A stretch of 64,000 bases of DNA from Pseudomonas neuropathica (lineage in GTDB: Bacteria > Pseudomonadota > Gammaproteobacteria > Pseudomonadales > Pseudomonadaceae): NCBI RefSeq assembly GCF_015461835.1, contig NZ_JACOPX010000005.1, positions 300,697 to 364,696 of the forward strand, given 5' to 3'. Below the pieces are notes generated by a model, which searched no databases, was not told the DNA's origin, and was given only the letters and a program-made list of their open reading frames with translations. The position numbers and the translations under genes were made by a program. Shown here in pieces: positions 40,140-49,683 of the stretch (within the stretch, counting starts at the first letter, position 1; each line of letters begins with the position of its first letter).

Positions 40140-40607
40140 CTATTTAGTCGCCTGCAGCGCTTCAAGCTTGGCCATCACCCCTGCCGCCGTCTGCTCGCCC
40201 ATCAACTGCTCACGCACCTTGCCTTTGTTGTCGATGATGTACGTCACCGGCAGCGCCTCACTGCGCGGCAACTCAAACAACTCCGCCGGATCCTGCGCCA
40301 GCACGGTGAACTTGATGCCGAGTTTTTCACTGGCGTCTTTCAGTTCCACACCCTGCACGTTGTCAAAGTTGACCCCGAACACGCCAACGTTCTTGTTCTT
40401 CAGTTCATCAGCCAAATGGTTGAGCTCCGGGATCTCGGTGCGGCACGGGCCGCACCATTCGGCCCAGTAGTTGAGCACCACCCATTGCTTGTCGAGACGC
40501 TCGGACGCGACCTTCTGACCGTTCTGGTCGATCCCGTAATCATTGCCGCAGCCCCCCAGCATCAACGCCCCGATTATCGTCAATGCCGCTGCCAATCGCC
40601 GTGTCAT
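40140..40607 (-). CDS. TlpA-family thioredoxin-like lipoprotein
   Basis: A 155-residue membrane-anchored disulfide oxidoreductase. The lipobox LGGC (Cys about 20) follows a 19-residue signal peptide. The thioredoxin fold carries the active-site WCGPC (about 51-55) and the cis-proline loop EALPVTYIIDNKG (about 119). TlpA/ResA-type proteins reduce periplasmic thiols, for example in cytochrome c maturation. No cytochrome genes are nearby. Divergent from the ArsC-family gene. Confidence 0.9.
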   Translation of the reverse strand: MTRRLAAALTIIGALMLGGCGNDYGIDQNGQKVASERLDKQWVVLNYWAEWCGPCRTEIPELNHLADELKNKNVGVFGVNFDNVQGVELKDASEKLGIKFTVLAQDPAELFELPRSEALPVTYIIDNKGKVREQLMGEQTAAGVMAKLEALQATK

Positions 40608-40720
40608 GTCGTGTTCCTTGTGAAAATTTGAAGGCGCCTGCGACCCATTGCCTCCGAAGGTTCTGGATTGCGCGCTGCACAGTTAGAATAGCCGCCACTT
40701 TACGCCAGAAGCGACCCGCC

Positions 40721-41667
<947 letters not shown>

Positions 41668-41668
41668 G

Positions 41669-42094
41669 ATGGCGAAGAAGCCGAAGATTCTGCCGAGTGT
41701 CGAGTGGCTTGAGCCACGGGTGAAGGCGATGCGGGTGCTCAGCCTGCTGAGCTTTTTCGCCCTCGCCGGTCTGCTCGCGGCCTACTATCTGCTGTTCGCC
41801 GACCTGCACGGCGCGCGGCCATGGGTGATTCTGCTGGTCGAGCTGATCCCGTGGATCGTCCTCGCCCCGGCGATGATCATGGGCAGCGCCCGTGGGCATT
41901 CGTGGATGTGCTTTGTGGTGAATCTGTATTTCATCAAAGGCGCACTGGCGGCGTATGACCCGAGCCGACATTGGTTTGGGCTGCTGGAGATGATCGCGAG
42001 CCTGGCGGTGTTCTGCTCGGCGCTGTTGTATGTGCGGTGGCGGTATCAGTTGAATCGTAAACTGGCTGGCGAGGGCGAGATCAGCGTCGCCTGA
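41669..42094 (+). CDS. DUF2069 membrane protein
   Basis: A 141-residue integral membrane protein with four predicted helices (about 24-43, 50-70, 77-95 and 103-121). The conserved GSARGHSWMCFVVNLYFIKG segment lies between helices two and three. The family is of unknown function and is usually encoded next to wrbA in pseudomonads. It begins one base after the wrbA stop codon. Confidence 0.85.
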   Translation: MAKKPKILPSVEWLEPRVKAMRVLSLLSFFALAGLLAAYYLLFADLHGARPWVILLVELIPWIVLAPAMIMGSARGHSWMCFVVNLYFIKGALAAYDPSRHWFGLLEMIASLAVFCSALLYVRWRYQLNRKLAGEGEISVA

Positions 42095-42100
42095 CGAATA

Positions 42101-42180
42101 GCTATCGCGAGGAGGCTCACTCCTTCAGGGGATTTGTGAACGCCACAGATCCCCTGTAGGAGTGACCCTGCTCACGAATG
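42101..42180. repeat. Degenerate REP pair
   Basis: CTATCGCGAGGAGGCTCACTCCTTCAGGGG and CCCCTGTAGGAGTGACCCTGCTCACGAATG are diverged inverted REP arms between convergent genes. Several substitutions suggest an old copy. Confidence 0.7.
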
Positions 42181-42193
42181 AGGCGACGCGGTC

Positions 42194-42868
42194 TTAATGG
42201 TTGACGGTGTACGCGAGCATCATCGAAATCTGGCTCATGGCCCGCCCGCCACTCTGTTCGTGCCACTGGTTGAACACATCCTGCACGATCGCCAGATCGC
42301 GCAGACTGGTCGGCACCTTGTCGACGATCTTCTGCGCATTCAGCGCCGCAACCACGTCGTAGCTCGGCACAAACGTGTCCTTGCCGACCATGCGCAAAAA
42401 GCGTGGCGCCGACAGCCCGCCCAATTGATGACCGTGCTTTTTCAGGTACGTCCACAGGCCGACGATATCGGTCACCGGCCAGTCGGCGATCAACGCGCCG
42501 AAACTGCCCTTCTCTTTCTCGACATCGAGGATGAACTGCGCATTGCGCGGCACGCTCTTGAGTTTGCCCAGGTGACGGATAATCCGCGCATCCTGCATCA
42601 GGCGTTCAAGGTGTTCGGCGCTCATCAGCACGACTTTTTCCGGGTCGAACTTGAAGAATACCTCTTCGAAGGCCGGCCACTTGGCGTCGACCAGACTGTG
42701 TTTGAGGCCGGCGCGAAATACGCGCAGGGCCATGGTCGAGAGGTAACGGTCGTCGCTGATCTTGCGCAATTGCGCAGGGGTCTTGGGAACGGGCAGATGG
42801 GCTTCCAGTTCAGCCGCCGAACCGAAGCGGTTCAGACAGTATTCGTGCAGCCACTTGTAATCGCGCAT
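42194..42868 (-). CDS. DNA-3-methyladenine glycosylase I (Tag)-like protein
   Basis: A 224-residue all-helical protein of the HhH-GPD/Tag glycosylase superfamily. Segments such as ISDDRYLSTMALRVFRAGLKHSLVDAKWPAFEEVFFKFD and the later RFLRMVGKDTFVPSYDVVAALN follow the Tag fold. It contains only one cysteine (Cys11) and lacks the Cys/His zinc-ligand set of E. coli Tag, so it is a divergent branch. The start after CCGGGAGAGGGC is well supported. Activity on 3-methyladenine is likely but unproven. Confidence 0.8.
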   Translation of the reverse strand: MRDYKWLHEYCLNRFGSAAELEAHLPVPKTPAQLRKISDDRYLSTMALRVFRAGLKHSLVDAKWPAFEEVFFKFDPEKVVLMSAEHLERLMQDARIIRHLGKLKSVPRNAQFILDVEKEKGSFGALIADWPVTDIVGLWTYLKKHGHQLGGLSAPRFLRMVGKDTFVPSYDVVAALNAQKIVDKVPTSLRDLAIVQDVFNQWHEQSGGRAMSQISMMLAYTVNH

Positions 42869-42919
42869 GCCCTCTCCCGGGAATTGAATATGAAATTTTA
42901 CCTGTGAACACAAAACACT

Positions 42920-43007
42920 GTGGGAGCGAGCTTGCTCGCGAAAGCGGTCTGTCATTCAACATGGATGTCGGCTGACACGACGCCTTCGCGAGCAAGCTCG
43001 CTCCCAC
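42920..43007. repeat. REP/BIME palindrome, GTGGGAGCGAGCTTGCTCGCGAA type
   Basis: Inverted pair of GTGGGAGCGAGCTTGCTCGCGAA, a sister form of the GTAGGAGTGAGCC unit, between ttcA and the Tag-like gene. Other copies of this form are at 51743 and 54277. Confidence 0.92.
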
Positions 43008-43018
43008 CTGGATCGGGT

Positions 43019-43843
43019 TTACAGATTGACGACGTTGACGAAGCGCGAAGCCGCGGTCTCGTCGATCTTCAGGCTGGTGAAGTCGAACAGGTTGCGGTCG
43101 GCCAGTTGCGACGGAATCACGTTTTGCAGACTGCGGAAGATGCTTTCGGTACGGCCCGGGGTCTTGCGCTCCCAGTCCTGGAGCATTTCCTTGACCACCT
43201 GACGCTGCAGGTTTTCCTGCGAACCGCAGAGGTTGCACGGGATGATCGGGAATTCCTTGAAGTCCGAGTACGCCTGAATGTCTTTCTCGTTGCAGTAGGC
43301 CAGCGGACGAATCACCACGTTGCGGCCGTCATCGGCGCGCAGCTTCGGCGGCATGGCCTTGAGGCTGCCGTTGAAGAACATGTTGAGGAAGAACGTCTCG
43401 ACGATGTCGTCACGGTGGTGACCGAGAGCCATTTTCGTCGCGCCGATCTCATCGGCAAAGGTGTACAGCGTGCCGCGACGCAGGCGCGAGCACAGCGAGC
43501 AAGTGGTCTTGCCTTCCGGGATCAGTTCCTTGACCACCGAGTAGGTGTCTTTCTCGACGATGTGGTACTCGACGCCCAGCTCTTTCAGATAGGCCGGCAG
43601 CACATGCTCGGGGAAGCCCGGCTGCTTCTGGTCCATGTTCACGGCAACGATCTCGAACTTGATCGGGGCAACCTTTTGCAGGTGCAGCAGCACATCGAGC
43701 ATGGTGTAGCTGTCTTTGCCGCCGGACAGGCAGACCATGACCTTGTCGCCATCTTCAATCATGTTGAAATCGGCGACCGCTTCGCCGGCCAGACGGCGCA
43801 GGCGCTTTTGCAGTTTGTTCTGGTTGACCGTAAGAGTGCCCAT
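43019..43843 (-). CDS. ttcA: tRNA 2-thiocytidine(32) synthetase TtcA
   Basis: PP-loop ATPase that thiolates C32 in certain tRNAs, using an iron-sulfur cluster; 274 residues. The ATP-binding SGGKDS motif is at about 40-45. Cluster-binding CxxC pairs appear as [10 protein letters not shown] (about 115) and CNLCGSQ (about 206). [16 protein letters not shown] is the conserved second PP-loop motif. It stands alone, with a REP palindrome at its 3' end. Confidence 0.96.
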   Translation of the reverse strand: MGTLTVNQNKLQKRLRRLAGEAVADFNMIEDGDKVMVCLSGGKDSYTMLDVLLHLQKVAPIKFEIVAVNMDQKQPGFPEHVLPAYLKELGVEYHIVEKDTYSVVKELIPEGKTTCSLCSRLRRGTLYTFADEIGATKMALGHHRDDIVETFFLNMFFNGSLKAMPPKLRADDGRNVVIRPLAYCNEKDIQAYSDFKEFPIIPCNLCGSQENLQRQVVKEMLQDWERKTPGRTESIFRSLQNVIPSQLADRNLFDFTSLKIDETAASRFVNVVNL

Positions 43844-44131
43844 GACGCGAAATCCGTGAGGTGTGACGAAAGGCCGGCATTTTACGCAAAAACCCCGGGG
43901 TTGTGGGCACAGGTTGTCGCGGCCAGCCGACGGCGCGTTAACAGACCCCGAGGCGATTACCCACCCTGTTTACAGCGCGATTTGCTCTAAGCCCCTAATA
44001 CCTGTGCGGGTAAGACCTTTCTATACTGCGACATAAGGTCGCACACATCTGAAGACCTGAATTTGCTCGGCCACCTTGGCCCGTAGGCGCTCCGTTGGGG
44101 GGCGATGGCAATAACAAGAGGAGTGACTGGC

Positions 44132-44734
44132 ATGATCCATCACGTAGTGGGACTTTTTACCCACCCCGATCAGGAATGGAAGGAAATCCGTGGCGACCAA
44201 GAGGAAAGCATCAGCCACATGTACCTCACTCACACGCTGATTCTGGCGGCGATCCCCGCTGTCTCGGCGTTTATCGGCACGACTCAGGTCGGCTGGGTAA
44301 TCGGCAATCGCGCACCGGTGATGCTCACCGTTGAAAGCGCGATCTGGATGACGGTCATGTCGTATCTGGCCATGCTGGGCGGGGTCGCGGTCATGGGTGC
44401 TTTTGTGCACTGGATGGCCCGCACCTATGACGCCAATCCGAGCCTGGCCCGTTGCGTGGCGTTTGCCACCTACACCGCAACACCGTTGTTTGTCGGCGGC
44501 CTGGCGGCGCTGTATCCGCATATGTGGCTGGGGATGATCGTCGGCACGGCGGCCATCTGCTACACGGTGTATCTGTTGTATGTGGGGCTGCCGACGTTCA
44601 TGAACATTCCATCGGACGAAGGTTTTCTGTTCTCGAGCTCGGTGCTGGCGGTGGGTCTGGTGGTTCTGGTCGCCATCATGGCGTTTACCGTGATTGTCTG
44701 GGGGCTGGGCGTTGGTCCCGTCTATACGAACTGA
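44132..44734 (+). CDS. Yip1-family membrane protein
   Basis: A 200-residue inner-membrane protein with five predicted helices and a short cytoplasmic N-terminus (MIHHVVGLFTHPDQEWKEI). The pattern matches the bacterial Yip1 domain family. The start is preceded by AAGAGGAG; an upstream ATG at 44105 lacks this. Function unknown; members are often linked to envelope stress. Followed by a clear terminator. Confidence 0.88.
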   Translation: MIHHVVGLFTHPDQEWKEIRGDQEESISHMYLTHTLILAAIPAVSAFIGTTQVGWVIGNRAPVMLTVESAIWMTVMSYLAMLGGVAVMGAFVHWMARTYDANPSLARCVAFATYTATPLFVGGLAALYPHMWLGMIVGTAAICYTVYLLYVGLPTFMNIPSDEGFLFSSSVLAVGLVVLVAIMAFTVIVWGLGVGPVYTN

Positions 44735-44751
44735 CTCGATAAGCCAATCAG

Positions 44752-44778
44752 AGGCCGCCGCAAGGCGGCCTTGTCGTT
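44752..44778 (+). terminator. Intrinsic terminator of the Yip1 gene
   Basis: AGGCCGCC-GCAA-GGCGGCCT is a perfect 8-bp stem with a GCAA tetraloop, followed by a short T-rich stretch (TGTCGTTTG), 18 bp after the stop. Confidence 0.7.
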
Positions 44779-44861
44779 TGCGCGATGACCATTCGGCAGC
44801 TTGGCGATTCGCAAGTGCACAGGGTTGCGGCATACTCGACGCCTCTGGAGATCCATCAAGC

Positions 44862-45356
44862 ATGCCCGAGCAACTCAATACCCGCGTCGAAGACTGTTAC
44901 CAACTCGCTGAATCCTTTTTCAAACGCTCCTTCCCACGCCCTGTCGTCAGCCTCAAGCTGCGCGGGCAAAAAGCCGGTGTCGCGCATCTGCACGAGAACC
45001 TGCTGCGCTTCAATCCTCAGCTTTACCGGGAAAACACCGAACATTTCCTCAAGCAGACCGTGGCCCACGAAGTCGCACACCTGATCGCCCATCAGTTGTT
45101 TGGCGAGCGTATCCAGCCGCATGGCGAGGAATGGCAACTGATCATGCGCGGGGTTTACGAACTGCCGCCGGATCGCTGCCACACCTATGCAATCAAGCGC
45201 CGCAGCGTGACCCGCTATATCTACAAATGCCCCTGCGCCGACAGTGATTTCCCGTTCTCGGCGCAGCGCCATAGTCTGGTGCGGCAGGGGCGGCGGTATT
45301 TGTGTCGTCGCTGCCGCAACACCTTGGTGTTCAGTGGCGAGATGCGCGTCGAATAG
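44862..45356 (+). CDS. SprT-like zinc metalloprotease
   Basis: A 164-residue SprT-family protein with the metalloprotease signature HEVAHLIAH (about 71-79). The C-terminal zinc ribbon uses CPCADSD (about 126) and CRRCRNTL (about 150). The eukaryotic relative SPRTN cleaves DNA-protein crosslinks; the bacterial role is unclear. The start MPEQLNTRVEDCYQ fits the family length. A REP-like palindrome follows the gene. Confidence 0.9.
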   Translation: MPEQLNTRVEDCYQLAESFFKRSFPRPVVSLKLRGQKAGVAHLHENLLRFNPQLYRENTEHFLKQTVAHEVAHLIAHQLFGERIQPHGEEWQLIMRGVYELPPDRCHTYAIKRRSVTRYIYKCPCADSDFPFSAQRHSLVRQGRRYLCRRCRNTLVFSGEMRVE

Positions 45357-45378
45357 TCAGTGTTGTGTTGCCCTGACT

Positions 45379-45455
45379 GGCCCCATCGCGAGCAGGCTCC
45401 CTCCTACATTTGGAATGCATTCCCCTGCAGGAACGAGCCGGCTCGCGATGGGGCC
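45379..45455. repeat. REP-like palindrome
   Basis: GGCCCCATCGCGAGCAGGCTCCCTCCTAC and CAGGAACGAGCCGGCTCGCGATGGGGCC form an inverted pair with 15-bp perfect outer arms, between convergent genes. Variant of the GTAGGAGTGAGCC REP family. Confidence 0.85.
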
Positions 45456-45465
45456 CAAACGGGCA

Positions 45466-46647
45466 CTAGATAATGACTTTGGCAGAACGCAACTCAGCAA
45501 TCCGCTCAACACTGAACCCCAATTCCCCCAACACCTGATCCGTATGCTGCCCCAACGCCGCGCCAACATGCCGCGGCGCCGGCAACACCTCGGAAAATTT
45601 CAACGGGCAGGCCATCTGCGCCTGCGTCGTGCCATCCCCACGCGGCACCTGTGTCACCAGTTCCCGCGCCTGCAATTGTGGGTGGCACACCGCCTCACCC
45701 AGACTCAACACCGGCTCGACACACGCATCGATCCCGGCAAACATCTCGCACAACTCGGCAAAGTCATGTTTTTCAAACTCGACCGTCAGCGCGTATTTCA
45801 ACGCCCGCTGCTGTTCAGGCTTGGGCGACAGGCCCTGCGCGGCCAACTCCGGCCGGCCCAGCGCCGCACACAATTGCTGCATGAACCCGGGTTCCAGACT
45901 GCCCACCGACATCCAGCGTCCATCGCGAGACCGATAGTAGTCGTAGAAACTGCCGCCATTGAGCATCTGCCCTTCCCATTCAGGCTCTTCGCCACAAGCC
46001 AGATAGCCGGCACCGGCCATGGCATTCAGGCTGAACGCGCAGTCAGTCATGCTCACATCCAGGTGCGTGCCCTGCCCCGATTGCTGACGGGCAATCACTG
46101 CCGCGAGCAAGCCGATCACCCCGTGCAGCGAACCACCGGCAACATCCGCCACTTGCATGCCCAGCGGCAACGGCCCGCTATCGGCACGGCCGGTGTAACT
46201 GGCAAGGCCGGCCAGCGCCAGGTAGTTAATGTCATGCCCGGCGCGATCCTTGTACGGCCCGGTCTGGCCGTAACCGGTGATCGACACGTAAATCAGCTTC
46301 GGGTTGATCGCCTTCAGCGCCTCATAACCCAGGCCCAGGCGCTCCATCACACCGGGGCGAAACTGCTCGAGGACGATGTCGTAATCGCTCAGCAGCTGCT
46401 TGATCACTTCCAGCGCCTCGGGTTGTTTCAGATCCAGGGCCACGCTGCGCTTGTTGCGATTGAGGTAGGCGTGACTGGCCGATACTCCGCCATCATGCGG
46501 CGGCAATACCCGTAGCAGATCCAGGCGCGTCGGCGACTCGATGCGCAGCACTTCAGCGCCCATGTCCGCCAGCAACAGCGAGGCGAACGGCCCCGGCAGC
46601 AATGTCGAGAAATCGAGGATCTTCAGTGAGGCCAGCGGTGCGGACAT
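45466..46647 (-). CDS. CaiB/BaiF (family III) CoA-transferase
   Basis: A 393-residue formyl-CoA transferase-like enzyme. FSTLLPGPFASLLLADMGAE (about 12-31), NRNKRSVALDLK (about 63) and the catalytic aspartate in GHDINYLALAG (about 159) are all present. Family members move CoA between acids (oxalate/formate, carnitine, bile acids, alpha-methylacyl-CoA). The alpha-methylacyl-CoA racemase branch is the closest by feel, without proof. The start is preceded by AAGGAGTTCGCCC. Confidence 0.9.
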   Translation of the reverse strand: MSAPLASLKILDFSTLLPGPFASLLLADMGAEVLRIESPTRLDLLRVLPPHDGGVSASHAYLNRNKRSVALDLKQPEALEVIKQLLSDYDIVLEQFRPGVMERLGLGYEALKAINPKLIYVSITGYGQTGPYKDRAGHDINYLALAGLASYTGRADSGPLPLGMQVADVAGGSLHGVIGLLAAVIARQQSGQGTHLDVSMTDCAFSLNAMAGAGYLACGEEPEWEGQMLNGGSFYDYYRSRDGRWMSVGSLEPGFMQQLCAALGRPELAAQGLSPKPEQQRALKYALTVEFEKHDFAELCEMFAGIDACVEPVLSLGEAVCHPQLQARELVTQVPRGDGTTQAQMACPLKFSEVLPAPRHVGAALGQHTDQVLGELGFSVERIAELRSAKVII

Positions 46648-46752
46648 GGGCGAACTCCTTGAACGATGCACTCAGCCTAGGCAGCGATGCCGTGTACGGC
46701 AATCACCGGAAATGTCAGCGGGTGTGACCGTTACGCTCAAACAGCAGGCAAG

Positions 46753-46777
46753 AAAAAACCCGCCGAAGCGGGTTTTT
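46753..46777. terminator. Intrinsic terminator downstream of dctA
   Basis: AAAAAACCCGC-CGAA-GCGGGTTTTT lies 16 bp beyond the dctA stop codon. The stem has T runs in both directions; it serves dctA on the minus strand. Confidence 0.88.
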
Positions 46778-46792
46778 CAAGGCAAGCAGTGC

Positions 46793-48127
46793 TTACTTCA
46801 CATTGCTTGGGGTTGGGCCTTCCGCCACACCCAGGTCATCTTCAGGACGGGTATCAGCGATACCGCGACCGCCCGAGGCCAGTTCGGCATCCAGAACGTC
46901 GGTGTCCAGTTCCTTGACCCACTTGGCAACCACGATGGTCGCAACAGCGTTACCCACCAGGTTGGTCAATGCGCGAGCTTCGGACATGAAGCGGTCGATA
47001 CCGAGGATCAGTGCCAGACCGGCTACCGGCAGGTGACCGACCGCCGACAGGGTGGCAGCCAGCACGATGAAGCCCGAACCGGTCACGCCAGCCGCACCTT
47101 TGGAAGACAGCAGCAACACCACCAGCAGGGTGATCTGATGGGTGATGTCCATGTGCGTGTCGGTGGCCTGGGCAATGAACACGGCAGCCATGGTCAGGTA
47201 GATCGCGGTGCCGTCGAGGTTGAACGAGTAACCGGTCGGGATCACCAGACCCACTACCGATTTCTTCGCGCCCAGACGCTCCATCTTGATCAGCATGCGT
47301 GGCAGTACCGATTCCGACGAGGAAGTGCCGAGTACGATCAGCAGCTCTTCACGGATGTAACGAATCATCTTCAGCACGCTGAAACCGTGCATGCGGGCGA
47401 TACCGCCGAGGACGATGAGGATGAACGCCAGGCAGGTGATGTAGAAGCAGATCATCAGTTGACCCAGCTGCACCAGCGAGCCGACACCGTAGGCGCCGAT
47501 GGTGAAGGCCATCGCACCGAAGGCACCGATCGGCGCAAGCTTCATGATCATGTTGATGATGTTGAACATCACATGGGCGAAGCGATCGATGAAGTCGAGG
47601 ATCGGCTTGCCGTAGGCACCCAGGCGATGCAGGGCGAAACCGAAGATCACCGAGAACATCAGCACTTGCAGAATGTCGCCGGTGGCGAACGCGCCGACGA
47701 TGGTGGTCGGGATCACGTTGAGCAGGAAACCGACAACGCTTTGGTCAGCACCTTGGGCTACGTAGGTGGCGACTTTCGAAGCGTCGAGGGTGGCGACGTC
47801 AATGTGCATGCCGGCGCCCGGTTGCACGACGTTGACCACGACCAGACCAACCAGCAAAGCGATGGTCGAAACGATTTCGAAGTACAGGAGTGCGTAACCG
47901 CCGGTCTTGCCGACCGATTTCATGTTCTGCATGCCAGCGATACCGCTGACCACGGTGCAGAAGATGATCGGGGCGATGATCATTTTGATCAGCTTGATGA
48001 ACCCGTCACCCAGCGGCTTTACCGCGACACCGAACTGCGGGTAGTAGTGACCGAGCGCAATACCAATGATGATTGCGATGATCACCTGGAAATACAGGGA
48101 TTTGTACAGTGGCTGACGAGTCGTCAT
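46793..48127 (-). CDS. dctA: C4-dicarboxylate:cation symporter DctA
   Basis: Uptake system for succinate, fumarate and malate; 444 residues, the usual length. DAACS-family features include the serine-rich [13 protein letters not shown] re-entrant loop (about 265), the [13 protein letters not shown] motif (about 297) and the [13 protein letters not shown] transport helix. The start [14 protein letters not shown] is standard. A consensus sigma-54 promoter lies about 150 bp upstream, agreeing with the DctB/DctD-RpoN control known in pseudomonads; dctBD is not in the window. Confidence 0.97.
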   Translation of the reverse strand: MTTRQPLYKSLYFQVIIAIIIGIALGHYYPQFGVAVKPLGDGFIKLIKMIIAPIIFCTVVSGIAGMQNMKSVGKTGGYALLYFEIVSTIALLVGLVVVNVVQPGAGMHIDVATLDASKVATYVAQGADQSVVGFLLNVIPTTIVGAFATGDILQVLMFSVIFGFALHRLGAYGKPILDFIDRFAHVMFNIINMIMKLAPIGAFGAMAFTIGAYGVGSLVQLGQLMICFYITCLAFILIVLGGIARMHGFSVLKMIRYIREELLIVLGTSSSESVLPRMLIKMERLGAKKSVVGLVIPTGYSFNLDGTAIYLTMAAVFIAQATDTHMDITHQITLLVVLLLSSKGAAGVTGSGFIVLAATLSAVGHLPVAGLALILGIDRFMSEARALTNLVGNAVATIVVAKWVKELDTDVLDAELASGGRGIADTRPEDDLGVAEGPTPSNVK

Positions 48128-48272
48128 TGCAAGTGTCCTCAAGCGTCCCGCGTGGCAACATCCATCTGTTGGCCGCGAAACCTGAATTGCGAACCCTCCT
48201 GCACTGGAGGGATTTGTTGTTCGAGCGGCGCCTCTCCGGGCGGGATAGATGCACGCTTCTGTCGCTGTTATC

Positions 48273-48287
48273 GCAAACCTCGTGCCA
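48273..48287 (-). promoter_or_regulatory. Sigma-54 promoter of dctA
   Basis: On the minus strand TGGCAC-GAGGT-TTGC matches the RpoN consensus TGGCACN5TTGC exactly, with GG and GC at -24/-12. Transcription would start near 48261, giving a leader of about 134 bases to the dctA ATG. Confidence 0.82.
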
Positions 48288-48365
48288 CTTTGGTGCAATT
48301 GCCTGCAAGCCTTTTGATATCAGGGATTACAGGTGCATGGATGTCACCATCCCGTTACTCAAGTG

Positions 48366-48421
48366 TGGCGGATTTCCGCCAACTCGCCGCTTCTCGTCCT
48401 ACAATTTGGCGGAAATCCGCC
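48366..48421. promoter_or_regulatory. Twin mirror palindromes flanking the AraC-type gene promoter
   Basis: TGGCGGA-TT-TCCGCCA (48366-48381) and TGGCGGA-AA-TCCGCC (48407-48421) are reverse-complement versions of one dyad, with centres about 40 bp apart (four helical turns). A TACAAT at 48400-48405 between them fits a -10 element, so the first dyad would overlap -35 and the second the start region. This is a typical arrangement for a regulator operator. Confidence 0.65.
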
Positions 48422-48479
48422 TTGTAGGCGTGCCCAGCCGCCAGCTACCATCCGGCGCCTGAGGAAGGATCTGCCGCTT

Positions 48480-49478
48480 ATGCGCGAACGCACCATCGCC
48501 AGTCATTTCGCCCGTGCCGCCCTCGGTGGCGCGCGCCGCGTGGGCTTCGATTATTCCCAGTTGCTGTGGCAACTGGGTATCAGTCCGCAATTGCTCGATG
48601 AGCCGCGTGCGCGCATTGCCCCGGAACAATTCACCCGGTTGATTCAGGGCCTGTGGCTGGCGCTGGACGACGAATACCTGGGTTTCGGCAATGCGCCGAG
48701 CAAACCCGGCAGTTTCGCCATGATGTGCCACGCCTCGATCCACTGCCGCAATTTGGAGAAAGCGCTGCAACGGGGTTTATTGTTTTATAGCCTATTCCCC
48801 GAAGCCCCGCGCCTGAGCCTGACGCGCGAAGACGAATGGGTGCGTTTGAGCCTCGACGATTCTCAGTTATGGGACCCGGATCACTTTCTCACCGAGAGTT
48901 TGCTGGTGATCTGGCATCGTCTGGGCAGTTGGCTGATTGGCCAGCGGATTCGCCTCGAACAGGCGACTTTCAGCTATCCCCGGCCCGAACACGGCGCTGA
49001 ATATGACTTGTTGTTCCCCTGCCCGCTGACTTTCGGCACCGAGCAAAGCAGCCTTTTATTCCACAGCCGCTATCTGTCTATGCCACTGCTGCAGGACGAA
49101 CGCACGCTCAAACATTTTCTCGAACGCTCCCCCGCCGACCTGCTCTCACGCCCGGACGACGGCGACAGCCTGAGCAGCCGCCTGCGCCGTTTGCTCAGTC
49201 GCGACAGTGCGAATTGGCCGGATCTGGAAGCCGTCGCGGCGCATATGCACATCAGCCCGCAGACCCTGCGTCGGCACTTGCGTGAGGAAGGCACGAGTTT
49301 TCAGGAGTTGAAGGATCAGTTGCGGCGGGATATCGCCATTTATCATTTGGGTCGGGCGGATCTGTCGTTGCAACAGATCGCCGAGCAGCTCGGATTTTCC
49401 GAGCCGTCGGCGTTTCACCGGGCGTTCAAGAAGTGGACCGGGCTGACGCCGGGGGCTTATCGGGCGCAGGAGCAGTGA
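48480..49478 (+). CDS. AraC-family transcriptional regulator (OruR/QuiR-like)
   Basis: A 332-residue regulator. The N-terminal arabinose-binding-like domain (about 15-200) is of the Arabinose_bd type found in ArgR/OruR/MmsR-like proteins. The C-terminal double helix-turn-helix includes LEAVAAHMHISPQTLRRHLREEG and LSLQQIAEQLGFSEPSAFHRAFKKWTG. The start follows GAGGAAGGA. It is divergent from dctA, so it may control dctA, itself, or both. The inducer is unknown. Confidence 0.88.
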   Translation: MRERTIASHFARAALGGARRVGFDYSQLLWQLGISPQLLDEPRARIAPEQFTRLIQGLWLALDDEYLGFGNAPSKPGSFAMMCHASIHCRNLEKALQRGLLFYSLFPEAPRLSLTREDEWVRLSLDDSQLWDPDHFLTESLLVIWHRLGSWLIGQRIRLEQATFSYPRPEHGAEYDLLFPCPLTFGTEQSSLLFHSRYLSMPLLQDERTLKHFLERSPADLLSRPDDGDSLSSRLRRLLSRDSANWPDLEAVAAHMHISPQTLRRHLREEGTSFQELKDQLRRDIAIYHLGRADLSLQQIAEQLGFSEPSAFHRAFKKWTGLTPGAYRAQEQ

Positions 49479-49493
49479 GACACAAAAATCAAA

Positions 49494-49674
49494 AGCCCCT
49501 CACCCTAACCCTCTCCCGGAGGGAGAGGGGACTGATTGGGGGATGCTTGAGAAATACGCCGACCTGCAAGCTCTCTATTGAATCCATATTCGCTGCAAAT
49601 CGCTCAGGTCGATAATTTTCCAAAGACACTTCGGTCAGTCCCCTCTACCTCTGGGAGAGGGTTAGGGTGAGGGC
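49494..49674. repeat. Inverted CCCTCACCCTAACCCTCTCC repeat pair
   Basis: GCCCCTCACCCTAACCCTCTCC at 49495 and GGAGAGGGTTAGGGTGAGGGC ending at 49674 are inverted copies of the repeat core seen at 9551-9840, separated by about 135 bp without a gene. They lie between the convergent AraC-type and phoQ genes. Confidence 0.85.
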
Positions 49675-49683
49675 AACTTCCAA

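Noticed and set aside
46541..48427. Plus-strand reading frame of 628 codons opposite dctA
   Set aside because: Shadow of dctA, rich in His/Asp/Gln as expected for the complement of hydrophobic codons; no domain seen.
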